NCBI GenBank assembly: GCA_040220895.1
Contig: JAVJVY010000016.1
Location: 144,524 to 208,523, forward strand
Source of the DNA: UBA11591 sp040220895
GTDB taxonomy: Bacteria; Bacteroidota; Bacteroidia; Flavobacteriales_E; Vicingaceae
DNA: 64,000 bases
Direction: 5' to 3'
The translations under genes and the position numbers were made by a program. Under the pieces are notes generated by a model. The model had not been told where the DNA came from, ran no database searches, and worked only from the letters and a program-made list of their open reading frames with translations. Shown here one piece after another: positions 1-9,042 of the stretch (position 1 is the first letter of the stretch; each line of letters opens with the position of its first letter).

Positions 1-1114
1 CAGGTAGTATCACTTCTATGCCTTTTTTCTTGACTTCCTGGATCAAACCGTCTATGTCGCCGGCATCTTTTTGATCAAACAACAAATAGATCGCTTTGTG
101 GCCAGATTTCTCTTTTACGATCTGAGAACGTTTTAGTTTCTCCTGATTGAATAGTTGCAGTCGGGTATGGATCACCGTCTTTAATACTTCCAACGGAGTT
201 TGGATGATTTCCGCCCCTGCCGTGGCAGATATATCGTCCCGCATACGATCAAGGTAAAGTTTTTGTTGATCCGATGAGGGCTTCAGCTGCATGGGCATCC
301 AAATCAAACGGTGTAAAGAATGCTCTGATTCAGACAGATTTTCCGAGTAATACCTGGTGGCCAGTTCGTTTTGGATTTCGATGATTGACTTATCCGTTCC
401 GTTAGCTACTTCACCGTATTGCTCGCCAATGATCTGGACAGTCAGATCAGCTTGCTGAAGGTTATCACCCACTTCTTTTTCAAGTTGTTTCAGATCACCG
501 GAAAGGGGAGAAGTTGGAATAACGTGGTATCCGTGTCTCAACAATTCTCTTTTGACCTCATCACGATTACCGACTTGATCAATAGAAGTTTCGGCCAAGA
601 AGATGGTTCCCGGAGATTCCTGGTTCCCAGATAGATTTTTGTGATAGAGCAAACGCAGAATTTCCAAAGACAGATCAACAATTTTCAACCAAAAAAACTG
701 TCCATTGTGTTTTCCATCAAGTCGGGTGAAGTCCTCATCTTTCTTTTTTGAAGGACCGAAAAAATGAAATTCGTTCATACCCAACAGCTCAATGGGCATG
801 TCTCTTTTACTGATCGGGTCCAGATCAATTTTGAAAACTTTGGATTTATCTGTCAATAATGGCAAATCACGGCGGAATCCCTTGTTTTTCAGATATGCCT
901 TTGAAACAACAACTATTAGTCCCTCTGCTTGGTCTAATGACGCAGGTGCTTTGGTTTTGGAATCCAATAAAATAATGTCAGGGCTGAGACCGTTTAGCCT
1001 TGTCAGAAATATGTTGAGAACAGTGGTGAATTCTTCTATCCACCCCGATCCACCTTTGCTCCCTGAATTGTCTTCAGAATCGAAACTTACATACAAACGT
1101 TGCTCAGCAGCCAT
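1..1114 (-). CDS. TIR-like / DUF4062-type protein, 3' end outside window
   Basis: The reading frame is open on the minus strand from the ATG at 1114 to the window edge (371 codons), so the C-terminus is missing. Residues 5-110 look like a TIR fold: an opening strand RLYVSFDSED, a helix, a strand ending in LLDS, then GLIVVVSKAYL. Residues about 190-275 match the DUF4062 pattern: IFLAETSIDQ, GYHVIPTSPL, ADLTVQIIGEQYG and a following S-x-x-E-I-Q. A further strand, KAIYLLFDQKD with GIEVILP, suggests a second TIR-like unit at the edge. Family knowledge: such domains often head STAND or NACHT proteins in immune or signalling roles; whether an NTPase follows cannot be seen. I chose 1114 because GAGG lies about 6 nt upstream; an in-frame ATG at 1126 is the alternative. 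It lies 100 bp after the phosphatase gene on the same strand. Confidence 0.72.
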   Translation of the reverse strand, partial: MAAEQRLYVSFDSEDNSGSKGGSGWIEEFTTVLNIFLTRLNGLSPDIILLDSKTKAPASLDQAEGLIVVVSKAYLKNKGFRRDLPLLTDKSKVFKIDLDPISKRDMPIELLGMNEFHFFGPSKKKDEDFTRLDGKHNGQFFWLKIVDLSLEILRLLYHKNLSGNQESPGTIFLAETSIDQVGNRDEVKRELLRHGYHVIPTSPLSGDLKQLEKEVGDNLQQADLTVQIIGEQYGEVANGTDKSIIEIQNELATRYYSENLSESEHSLHRLIWMPMQLKPSSDQQKLYLDRMRDDISATAGAEIIQTPLEVLKTVIHTRLQLFNQEKLKRSQIVKEKSGHKAIYLLFDQKDAGDIDGLIQEVKKKGIEVILP

Positions 1115-1160
1115 ATCAGACCTCATCTATTTGTGCCAATGATTAAAGTAATTGGCTTTA

Positions 1161-1175
1161 TATCAACTAGCTAAT
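1161..1175 (-). promoter_or_regulatory. 15-bp box shared with the transporter-fusion gene
   Basis: On the minus strand this reads ATTAGCTAGTTGATA and lies 46 nt upstream of the TIR-like gene start. An identical copy in the same orientation lies at 6539-6553, 11 nt upstream of the transporter/HEAT/cNMP gene. It contains the self-complementary core TAGCTA. A regulator site is an inference from position; one or more chance 15-mer matches are expected in 64 kb. Confidence 0.35.
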
Positions 1176-1214
1176 ATAAAATATAATATTGGGATAATAA
1201 AAGGGGGTTACATT

Positions 1215-3263
1215 CTAGAATCGGACTCCAATCACTAAAATGTCATCAACTTGCTCCAAATCACCCATCCAATCGGTGATGGTTTTGTCCAGAATCTTTT
1301 TTTGTTCCTTCATTGACTTGGGCTGTATTTCCAAAAGCAATTCCTGGAACTGCTTGTATTTGAACTTTTTACCCTTTTCACCACCAAACTGATCCGGGTA
1401 GCCATCAGAGAATATATAAACCGTATCACCCTTTTGTAATTTGATGTGATGGTTATTGAATTTTTGCAATTTTTCACCGATAAATGCGCCTATGGGGAAT
1501 TTGTCTCCCTTGACAATCTCAATATTTCCGTCGCGAACAACGTACATAGGATTGAATGCACCCGCAAAATCAAGTTCCATTTTTTCCTTCTGAATTGACA
1601 ACAGGGCTATATCCATGCCATCTTTAACCGAAGAACCTTCTTTTTTCTGGTGCAGGGATTTAGTTACTCCTTCGTTAAGGCGATCCAATACATCGGAAGC
1701 AATACGCGCACCCTCAACATTTACACTATAATTCAACTGGTGATTACCCACGATACTCATAAAGGCACCGGGTACTCCATGTCCTGTACAATCTACTGCT
1801 GCAACCATTATCCGATCCTCCTCATTATCCATCCAATAAAAGTCGCCTGAGACAATGTCTTTGGGCTTGTACAGCACAAAGGAATCGGGCAACTTGGTGT
1901 GAAAATATTCATCGGGCGGAAGGATGGCATTCTGAATTCGTTTGGCATAATGGATGCTGTCGGTGATACTCCTCTTTTGCTCCTCGATTTCCAAATAAGC
2001 TTTTTCGAGCTTGACATTTTTTTCAGCCAAGTCATCGCGTTGATTTTCAATTTCACCCTTTTGCTTGGTTATTTCGGCAGTTCGCTCTATAACCTTTTGT
2101 TCGAGTTCGTTGTAAGATCGTTCCAGGCGCTCAATCATGAAATTGAATTTCTGAGATAAAGTAGTAATCTCGTTGTTTCCCAGTACTTCTGCTCTTTCAT
2201 TCAGATGACCATCCGTGATCCTGGTAACATTTTCAACCAACTTCTTAATCGGTGCTGTAATAACCTGAGTCTTTCTGAATATTAAGAAGATCACGATGAA
2301 AAGTGTGGCGCCAAAAATCAGCAATGACTTGAGTAATTCATTGCGAAGTAACTCCGCCTCTTCGGTTACATCAGATTCAATGCGTATTACCGCGTTCTTG
2401 TATAGGTTCGTATTCTTGCGCTCCATGTAAGAATATTCGTACCTGAGATTGCGGCCATCTTTTTTATCGTTGAGCACCACGGTTTTTTTATTTTCGAAAA
2501 TGCTCATCAATAGATCGCGCTCTTCTTCATTCAATTCAACGTCGCTGTTAAATGCGAATGGATTATCTGCACTCAGAAAAAGATCAACGCGATTTACATT
2601 TAATGGGGCACCCTCAACCTCTCCTGAATGATTCGATATATCGTTTATTCTCGTTTTTATTGATTGTACGAGTTTGTCAGCACTTTCATTGTACACCCCA
2701 AGTTGTATAATGAATTGACCATCGTTGGTGGAATGGTAGGTGTATTTTTTCAGCTTTTGAGTCTTCATTTCAAGGGTGAAGCTTTCAGCGACAAATTGTT
2801 TACTGACCATCACGCTTAAAAGAAACTGCTTGAAATCTGCCCCGAAATTGAAGGTGTTGATGTTTCGGTCTTTTTCGAAGGTGGTATTGACGATGATACC
2901 ATTCTTGGATATCACATATATATCCAGGTTCTGGGCATCAATGCCCATCTCATCGCGAATAGCATAAAGGTTCGCTGACTCAATACCCTCAGATTCGCTG
3001 AAATAGTCATTGACCAGTTTGCTACTGTAATTCTTGAGCCTGATATCCAGAGGAGCTTCTATGATCGAAAGTGCAACATCTTGAAATTCAAGAATACCCT
3101 TTATCTGGTCGGATATAATGTAGCTTTTTGTCTGATCAGCTTCAAGTAGTATCTGCTTGGTGTTTTGATAATTGAGCACAGCCAGCATCATAAGTGCAAT
3201 AACAACCGGAACAATAATGTTCAGGATCAATTGCCGAAATATGGTGGTAGTTTTGGATGTCAT
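1215..3263 (-). CDS. Membrane sensor PP2C-type (SpoIIE) Ser/Thr phosphatase
   Basis: 682 residues. An N-terminal membrane helix (about 10-30) and a second (about 310-330, LLIFGATLFIVIFLIF) enclose a periplasmic sensor region of some 280 residues. A HAMP linker, a coiled coil rich in E and K (about 385-440) and a C-terminal SpoIIE/PP2C domain follow. The phosphatase metal motifs are visible in GDFYWMD, AAVDCTGHGVPGAFMS and IFSDGYPDQFGG. Members of this family dephosphorylate Ser/Thr proteins such as anti-sigma-factor antagonists in response to a signal; the partner here is not known. I prefer the ATG at 3263 over an in-frame TTG six bases upstream. It lies 75 bp downstream of the transporter/cNMP fusion on the same strand, so the two are probably co-transcribed, and 100 bp upstream of the TIR-like gene. 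Confidence 0.9.
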   Translation of the reverse strand: MTSKTTTIFRQLILNIIVPVVIALMMLAVLNYQNTKQILLEADQTKSYIISDQIKGILEFQDVALSIIEAPLDIRLKNYSSKLVNDYFSESEGIESANLYAIRDEMGIDAQNLDIYVISKNGIIVNTTFEKDRNINTFNFGADFKQFLLSVMVSKQFVAESFTLEMKTQKLKKYTYHSTNDGQFIIQLGVYNESADKLVQSIKTRINDISNHSGEVEGAPLNVNRVDLFLSADNPFAFNSDVELNEEERDLLMSIFENKKTVVLNDKKDGRNLRYEYSYMERKNTNLYKNAVIRIESDVTEEAELLRNELLKSLLIFGATLFIVIFLIFRKTQVITAPIKKLVENVTRITDGHLNERAEVLGNNEITTLSQKFNFMIERLERSYNELEQKVIERTAEITKQKGEIENQRDDLAEKNVKLEKAYLEIEEQKRSITDSIHYAKRIQNAILPPDEYFHTKLPDSFVLYKPKDIVSGDFYWMDNEEDRIMVAAVDCTGHGVPGAFMSIVGNHQLNYSVNVEGARIASDVLDRLNEGVTKSLHQKKEGSSVKDGMDIALLSIQKEKMELDFAGAFNPMYVVRDGNIEIVKGDKFPIGAFIGEKLQKFNNHHIKLQKGDTVYIFSDGYPDQFGGEKGKKFKYKQFQELLLEIQPKSMKEQKKILDKTITDWMGDLEQVDDILVIGVRF

Positions 3264-3338
3264 TGACAAATGCTCAATTTTTCGGGGACCTTAAAAATAT
3301 AAAATTCCTCGAAGCATCGATCGGGGAATTTCGGATCA

Positions 3339-6300
3339 TCAGGCGATAACACCTGTAGAAGTAATTCGCAGGTCAATAACTTGAAGCATTATTTCACCTA
3401 TTCTTGGGTATTTATACATTAGGTTATTGAGTGAAGCACTGTCTAATTCGTATACACTCATTTCTGATTCGGCCCTCATAATTGCCTCAGGACCATCCGA
3501 ATCGATAAAGATCAAATCATTGACGACTTGATGTTCGCCAAATTCAAGTACCGTATTTTTTAACTGAACGGTTGCTTTTCCTGAAACAATGAAATAGTTG
3601 CTGTTATCTTTTCCATTTTCAATAAGTACATCACCTTTTTTTATTTCTCTGTAATTAATATTCAGGGCGAGTTCTTCGATCATATCTTGGTCTTTCCCCA
3701 ACATTTCCTTCATGCGATTCAGGAAAATCACTTTCTCAATAAGAACAGAGAATGGGTTTTTATTAAAATTTTTAATGGCGACTTCAAGCCGATCCCTGTC
3801 TGAATCCGAAAGTCTGTCAATGGACTTTTCGTAGAATCCTGGATCAATTGAATTCATCACAATGGCAGAGGTTTCTTTCAGCAAATGGTCGGGGTTGAAG
3901 AGGTTGGCTACAATGTCATTGCTTATTACCTGTTCTTCTTTCTCAAGATCCAGGTAGGTATATATCGCACATGCACGAGTGTAGTTGTTTAAGAAGTTGG
4001 CACTGCGGTTCATTATTTGTTTCAACACCTCCTTATCCCCATAGACGTTAATAGGGAAGTGGGCTTCCAATTCCCTGATCTTTTCTTCGGGACGGTTGTC
4101 CTCGAGCAAGGGAAAGAGCACGGTCTTGAGCTGATCGGCAATGAAAAGATCCAGCATTTCGATGGCGAAACTCACCCCTTCCGTTGTTCCACTTTCAATA
4201 TTTTCTCGGATGTGTTGTATGGATTCAGGGTCGTAAGCGAGCGAGAGTAACAAAAAGATCATGTTATAATTTTCCTGTATTTCCCGGTCAAAAGCTTCGA
4301 GTAAGAGCGCACTCAAACCCTGCTCTTCCACGTCGTGTCTAGCCGCAAAATTCCAGGCGGCAACGGAGATATTCAATTCTATGGCCTGAAAGATCTGGTT
4401 TTGGATGAGCTCGCTCTCGGCCATGTAACCCAATGCTTTTAATGAATGAAGGGCTTTTAGAACTATTTGACGATTTGGATCATTGATTTTTTTCAATAGG
4501 TATTTAATGGCTTGATCACCGCCAATCTGGCCATATAAGCCAACGATGGAAATTAACAGGTCGGCTCCTGCACCAGATTTGTAATAGGCTCTTTCGAGAC
4601 TAGTTAGTATTTCCGGACCTATTTGGATAATGGCTGCTTCTGCAGCAGCCCTGAATTGTACATCTGCCAGTTGATCTATGAGGCTTGGCCACAGATCATG
4701 GTTCTTTAATTTGATAATGGAGTGGATAGCTTGTAACTTAACCTGTGGAACTAAATCGCGCAGCAAGTTTTTAAGCATTGAGGTAAATTGTTGGTTTTCA
4801 GAATCGCCAATGATCTTAGCCGCCTTAACCCGATCAATGTAATTTTTCGATTTGGCCAAATAAAGTATTTTTTCATCATCCATTAGGTCCTTAAAGGATT
4901 TTTCCAATTTACTCCTCACAGTTCCTGCCATGGATTTGATCTCAGGGTCTTTTTCTTCCTTTTCAATCTTCTTGAGTTCCTTGATCGACCCGAATAATTC
5001 TGATTCATCGATGGATTGAATGGCAATTCGCTTTGACTGTATGTTACTTTCCTTTAAGAGTTGATCGAGCCTTAAATCAAACAAGGTTGGCTCATATTCG
5101 CGCATCAACTCCAGGTGCTTTTCAATTTTCTTTACAGCCATGGCGTTGTCATGAATCATTTCAGCCTCATTTCTTTGTTCCCCTTTATTTTCTTCGAGTT
5201 GCTTTTTTTGTTTGTACTCCACGAGAGAATTTCGAAGCATGTTTTGATATTCACGATATAATTGAATAGTAACATAGATCCAGATTGCCACAATTACCAC
5301 CAGAATTTGTGAGTAGTTTATAAGATCGATGAAGCTCAATGCGCTCAGACCCATTAAGATCAAACCTGACAAGGTCGCAGAGATCTCGTTAACCAGTCCT
5401 TCTACTTTTGCTTGAACGTTATATCTGATCCTCGCATCAATTGGTTGGAATAAAAGCCTGAGCGAAGGTGTTTGAATAGAATCTTTTAAGTTAATGGCAA
5501 AAAATCGAACAAGGGCGAGCAGGAGGAAGAAAATGATAAAGCTTGTAGATTCAGCGGCATAGCCAAATGACCCTACGACCGCAGCTACCAAGGCAAAGAA
5601 ACCTATTAATACCGGCGCAACCATAAGGCTAACTTGAAGGCCATAAGTTTTAATCAACTTACTGTAAACGAAGGTTTTCAGTATAAAGCTAAAGGCCATT
5701 ACTGCAATGGTGAAATTTGCGATGAAAGAGGAAAAGTCTATCTCGAGCGGATAATTGATCTGGCCCACCGTTAGGAAATTATATGAGGTGAAGAAAAGGG
5801 CAACCATAGAGATCATTACAAAGATTGCCAGCAGGCGGATGTATTTATTGCTGAAAAATTTCCCCACACCAACGGTTTCGACAACCTCTTTTGAGTCCGT
5901 TACTGTTTTTTCCCCTCGTAAGATTTTTCGGTAGCGGGCTGCTATGATCGTTTGGAAAATGAAGGCGAAAAAAATACTTACAGCCGAGATCAATATAAGG
6001 TCTCGAATACTTGGAATGATTTTGTTGATAAATGGAATGGCAATACAAATAACGATCATTCCAAAAACGAGTCCGGAGTCGATTATCGAAAACAATCGCT
6101 TACCTTGCCTGAGCGTGAACAACCTACTGGCCATGCCAGAAAAGGCAACCAGGGACAGAATGAACAAGGCCCCCATCAATGAGAAAATACTGAATTCCAG
6201 CCACTCCCAGTTGGTATACTGAAAGCTGAACCACATGGCAAAAGTGAGCAGGGTAATAAGTATCATGTTTATGGTAATCAGCAATGAATAAGAGATTCTA

Positions 6301-6527
6301 TTTTGAAGAGCAGAAAAGGTACCTGTCAGGATCATACCCAATATCCCGGAAACCAAGAATCCAAAACCTAGCTGGTCTTTTCCATATTTCATCATGAATA
6401 GCGTCGTTGAACTGTTTTCAAGGGTCGCAAAGAACACACCGATGAAAAATGATTGAAGCACTAACAGGAAGACCGTTCCCGCTTCGCGCGTTTCAATGTT
6501 CAACGATTTTAGAAGAGCCGTATACAT
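3339..6527 (-). CDS. MFS/NTT-like membrane domain fused to HEAT repeats and a cNMP-binding domain
   Basis: 1062 residues in three parts. Residues 1-430 are a polytopic membrane domain of about 12 hydrophobic segments, of the kind annotated as MFS or ATP/ADP-translocase-like in Bacteroidetes. A charged linker (about 430-460) leads to a long alpha-helical region (about 460-900) with HEAT-type repeats, for example VPQVKLQAIHSIIKLKNHD. The C-terminus (about 945-1045) is a cyclic-nucleotide-binding domain: IKKGDVLIENGKDNSNYFIV, then a glycine turn and EMSVYELDSASL. The usual phosphate-cassette arginine motif (RAA/RSA) is not evident, so ligand binding is uncertain. The transported substrate is unknown. 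The phosphatase gene follows after 75 bp and the 15-bp box lies just upstream, which suggests one regulated sensory unit. Confidence 0.8.
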   Translation of the reverse strand: MYTALLKSLNIETREAGTVFLLVLQSFFIGVFFATLENSSTTLFMMKYGKDQLGFGFLVSGILGMILTGTFSALQNRISYSLLITINMILITLLTFAMWFSFQYTNWEWLEFSIFSLMGALFILSLVAFSGMASRLFTLRQGKRLFSIIDSGLVFGMIVICIAIPFINKIIPSIRDLILISAVSIFFAFIFQTIIAARYRKILRGEKTVTDSKEVVETVGVGKFFSNKYIRLLAIFVMISMVALFFTSYNFLTVGQINYPLEIDFSSFIANFTIAVMAFSFILKTFVYSKLIKTYGLQVSLMVAPVLIGFFALVAAVVGSFGYAAESTSFIIFFLLLALVRFFAINLKDSIQTPSLRLLFQPIDARIRYNVQAKVEGLVNEISATLSGLILMGLSALSFIDLINYSQILVVIVAIWIYVTIQLYREYQNMLRNSLVEYKQKKQLEENKGEQRNEAEMIHDNAMAVKKIEKHLELMREYEPTLFDLRLDQLLKESNIQSKRIAIQSIDESELFGSIKELKKIEKEEKDPEIKSMAGTVRSKLEKSFKDLMDDEKILYLAKSKNYIDRVKAAKIIGDSENQQFTSMLKNLLRDLVPQVKLQAIHSIIKLKNHDLWPSLIDQLADVQFRAAAEAAIIQIGPEILTSLERAYYKSGAGADLLISIVGLYGQIGGDQAIKYLLKKINDPNRQIVLKALHSLKALGYMAESELIQNQIFQAIELNISVAAWNFAARHDVEEQGLSALLLEAFDREIQENYNMIFLLLSLAYDPESIQHIRENIESGTTEGVSFAIEMLDLFIADQLKTVLFPLLEDNRPEEKIRELEAHFPINVYGDKEVLKQIMNRSANFLNNYTRACAIYTYLDLEKEEQVISNDIVANLFNPDHLLKETSAIVMNSIDPGFYEKSIDRLSDSDRDRLEVAIKNFNKNPFSVLIEKVIFLNRMKEMLGKDQDMIEELALNINYREIKKGDVLIENGKDNSNYFIVSGKATVQLKNTVLEFGEHQVVNDLIFIDSDGPEAIMRAESEMSVYELDSASLNNLMYKYPRIGEIMLQVIDLRITSTGVIA

Positions 6528-6538
6528 AGCCTAGGTTT

Positions 6539-6553
6539 TATCAACTAGCTAAT
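6539..6553 (-). promoter_or_regulatory. Second copy of the 15-bp shared box
   Basis: Identical over 15 bp to 1161-1175 and in the same orientation relative to its gene, here 11 nt before the ATG of the transporter/HEAT/cNMP gene. The flanking bases differ, so the match is not part of a longer duplication. Its role is inferred only from position. Confidence 0.35.
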
Positions 6554-6642
6554 CTACAAAATTATAATAGAAGAAACCAACAGGAAGAAAAAGTGCGGTC
6601 ACGGTAAATAATTAATAAACAAGAAGTTATTGAACAATTGAT

Positions 6643-8565
6643 TTAATCTAGCTTTTCAAGCAATACAGACAGTTCTTCCCATTGTTTCATAAAGACATCG
6701 AGCTCACTCTTAAGGGCCTGATATTCATCTATTAGGTCAGGATTATAATCCTTGCTGGCCGCAATTTCAGTAGTTAGTTGACCGATTTTGGTTTCAGTGG
6801 CTTCTATCGATTTTTCTAATTTCTGAATCTTAGATGAGATCTTATTACGCTCTTTTTTCTCGCCCTTTTTTCGCTCATATTCTAGCTTGTTTTCTGAATT
6901 ACCGTTATTGTTTTTCGTTTTTCCGTTTGAGGTTGGAACGTGAAACTGATCCAGGCTTTCAAGCTTTCTTGAGTTGAGAAATTCTTTAATACCTCCATTG
7001 TAATTAACAAGTCCTTCAGCGGTGAATGCCACTACCTTATCTGTTAGACCCGATAGAAATTCTCGATCGTGTGAAACGACAATGACACTGCCTTTAAATT
7101 CACTTAGCGCCTCTTTAAGAATTTTTTTGGATTGAATATCAAGATGATTGGTGGGCTCATCCAGTACTAAGAAGTTTACCGGACGAAGCAAGAGTTTGCA
7201 CAATGCCAAACGGGCTTTTTCCCCTCCCGACAACACTTTTACCTTCTTGTATTGATCATCACCCGAAAAAAGGAAAGCACCCAGAAGGTTTCTAAGTGTT
7301 TGGGAAGGGGTGTCTGACTGGACTTCTTCAACCGTGGTGATCACATCCAGGGTTGGATCTAGCGTATCAGATTGATCCTGGGCATAATACCCAATATTGA
7401 CCTGATGACCTAAGGCGACTTGACCACCGCAGTCTAATTCGCCCATAATTATTCTGGATAAGGTTGTTTTACCGGCACCATTCTTCCCCACAAAGGCAAT
7501 TTTTTCACCTCTGCCAATGATTAGATTCACATCCTCAAGAACTTTTTTACTGTCGAAGGATTTTGAAACACCTTTAAGCTCAAGGTTTATTTTACCGGAT
7601 CTCGGGGCGTCCGGAAATCGGATCTTCATCTTGGCGATCACTTCCTCGTCCAATTCAATCCTGTCCATTTTATCCAGTTTCTTGATACGCGACTGGACCT
7701 GGCTTGCTTTGGTGTTTTTGGCACGAAAGCGATTAATAAATGCTTCGGTATCCTTTATGACTTTCTGCTGGTTTTTTTGGGCAGAAAGTAGGGTTTCTCT
7801 TACTTCTTGTCTCCGCTCCAAATAGTTGGAGTAGGGCAATGGGTAGTCGTAAAGTGTTTTATCAGCGATTTCGATGGTGCGATTTGTAATCTTATTCAAG
7901 AATGTGATGTCGTGAGAAATCAGAATAATAGAACAAGGCAGATTGCCTAGAAAACTTTCTAACCATTGGATTGATTCAATATCTAAATGGTTGGTTGGTT
8001 CATCCAATAACAACAGCTGGGGTTCGCTTAGCAATATTTTGGCCAATTCAATCCGCATTCTCCAGCCACCACTGAATTGCGATGTTGGTTTGTCGAAATC
8101 ATCTTGCAAGAAACCAAGACCCAAGAGCACTTTTTCGACTTTGGCAGATACGTCATACCAACCCCGCAGGGCAAGGCTTTCTGTAATGTCTGATTGCTCA
8201 TGGATCAGGTCCATGTAAACTTTAGAGTGATGATCCTTATTTTGGCTGAGTTCGGCAGTAACTACTTCCAGGCGAGTGTTGGCTTCCAGAAGATCGCTGA
8301 ATGCCCGGCATGCTTCATCAAAAACACTCTGCCCTTCAGGTAAAGGCATCTCTTGGGGTAAGTATCCGATTCTTAGTTCTTTGGCGGCACTTATAACTCC
8401 GGTGTCGGCATCATTGATTCCGGCAATAACTTTCAGTAAAGAGGATTTTCCAGCACCGTTTTTACCAATCAGACCTATTTTGTCGCCCTTGCTTATTTGA
8501 CATGAGACTTCATCCAGGATGATCCTGCCGCCAAAAAGAATGGATATTTTATCGATGCCTAACAT
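6643..8565 (-). CDS. ABC-F family ATP-binding protein
   Basis: 640 residues, with two ABC ATPase domains and no membrane segments. The first domain has Walker A GKNGAGKSSLL, signature FSGGWRMR and Walker B LLLLDEPTNHLD. The second has GKNGAGKTTLS, LSGGEKARL and FLVLDEPTNHLD. A long linker between them and a charged C-terminal coiled coil (about 555-640) are typical of ABC-F proteins of the Uup/YheS type, which act on ribosomes in the cytoplasm rather than as transporters. I start at the ATG at 8565 (MLGIDKISILFGG); a longer in-frame reading from 8598 adds only an unconserved hydrophobic lead and runs into the divergent promoter region. The closest subfamily cannot be fixed from motifs alone. 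Confidence 0.92.
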   Translation of the reverse strand: MLGIDKISILFGGRIILDEVSCQISKGDKIGLIGKNGAGKSSLLKVIAGINDADTGVISAAKELRIGYLPQEMPLPEGQSVFDEACRAFSDLLEANTRLEVVTAELSQNKDHHSKVYMDLIHEQSDITESLALRGWYDVSAKVEKVLLGLGFLQDDFDKPTSQFSGGWRMRIELAKILLSEPQLLLLDEPTNHLDIESIQWLESFLGNLPCSIILISHDITFLNKITNRTIEIADKTLYDYPLPYSNYLERRQEVRETLLSAQKNQQKVIKDTEAFINRFRAKNTKASQVQSRIKKLDKMDRIELDEEVIAKMKIRFPDAPRSGKINLELKGVSKSFDSKKVLEDVNLIIGRGEKIAFVGKNGAGKTTLSRIIMGELDCGGQVALGHQVNIGYYAQDQSDTLDPTLDVITTVEEVQSDTPSQTLRNLLGAFLFSGDDQYKKVKVLSGGEKARLALCKLLLRPVNFLVLDEPTNHLDIQSKKILKEALSEFKGSVIVVSHDREFLSGLTDKVVAFTAEGLVNYNGGIKEFLNSRKLESLDQFHVPTSNGKTKNNNGNSENKLEYERKKGEKKERNKISSKIQKLEKSIEATETKIGQLTTEIAASKDYNPDLIDEYQALKSELDVFMKQWEELSVLLEKLD

Positions 8566-8604
8566 TGAACTTTGTGCAAATGAACTAAAAAAGAACAAAG
8601 TGAT

Positions 8605-8612
8605 TACTTTTG
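8605..8612 (+). promoter_or_regulatory. TAnnTTTG-type -7 box
   Basis: TACTTTTG matches the Bacteroidetes primary sigma -7 consensus TAnnTTTG exactly and lies 8 nt before the ATG of the DUF983 gene, implying a very short leader. I see no clear -33 TTTG at the usual distance. Confidence 0.4.
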
Positions 8613-8620
8613 CCGTCTGA

Positions 8621-8992
8621 ATGATAAAACCCGGGCAAAAACTTTACAGTATTCTTCATTTTAAATGTCCGAGATGCCATAAGGGGGACGTTTTTACAAA
8701 TCAGCATCCATACGGAATTCGAAATTTCTTCGACATGCCTGCAAAATGTTCTAATTGCGGTTTAAAGTATGAAGCCGAACCCGGATTCTTTTATGGAGCG
8801 ATGTATGTCAGTTATGCCTTATCAATACTCATTTCTGGATTGGTTTGGTTTGTATTGAACCTTTTTAACCAACCTTTTTGGATTATTATTTGGACCGTTA
8901 TACCCGCATTGATCATTTCAATACCCCCATTGTTCAAAATATCGAGGGTCATATGGTTGAACTTTTTTGTCAGTTACAAGGATCAGGAATAA
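8621..8992 (+). CDS. DUF983 family protein
   Basis: 123 residues. The N-terminus carries two CxxC pairs (CPRC at about 15-18 and CSNC at about 44-47) that form a likely zinc ribbon. The conserved DUF983 stretch EPGFFYGAMYVSYA follows, then two membrane helices (about 63-82 and 85-104). The family is widespread in Bacteroidetes and Proteobacteria, is an inner-membrane protein and has no settled function. It is transcribed divergently from the ABC-F gene and converges on gldN, with a terminator hairpin between. Length and motif order are normal for the family. Confidence 0.9.
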   Translation: MIKPGQKLYSILHFKCPRCHKGDVFTNQHPYGIRNFFDMPAKCSNCGLKYEAEPGFFYGAMYVSYALSILISGLVWFVLNLFNQPFWIIIWTVIPALIISIPPLFKISRVIWLNFFVSYKDQE

Positions 8993-8994
8993 AA

Positions 8995-9022
8995 AAAGCC
9001 CCTGGCAATTGTCAGAGGCTTT
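8995..9022. terminator. Bidirectional intrinsic terminator between DUF983 gene and gldN
   Basis: AAAGCCCCTG pairs with CAGAGGCTTT (one mismatch) around an 8-nt loop, with an A-run on the left and T's on the right. It sits between two convergent genes and can serve both. Confidence 0.7.
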
Positions 9023-9042
9023 GAATCAGTTCTTTTCGACTT

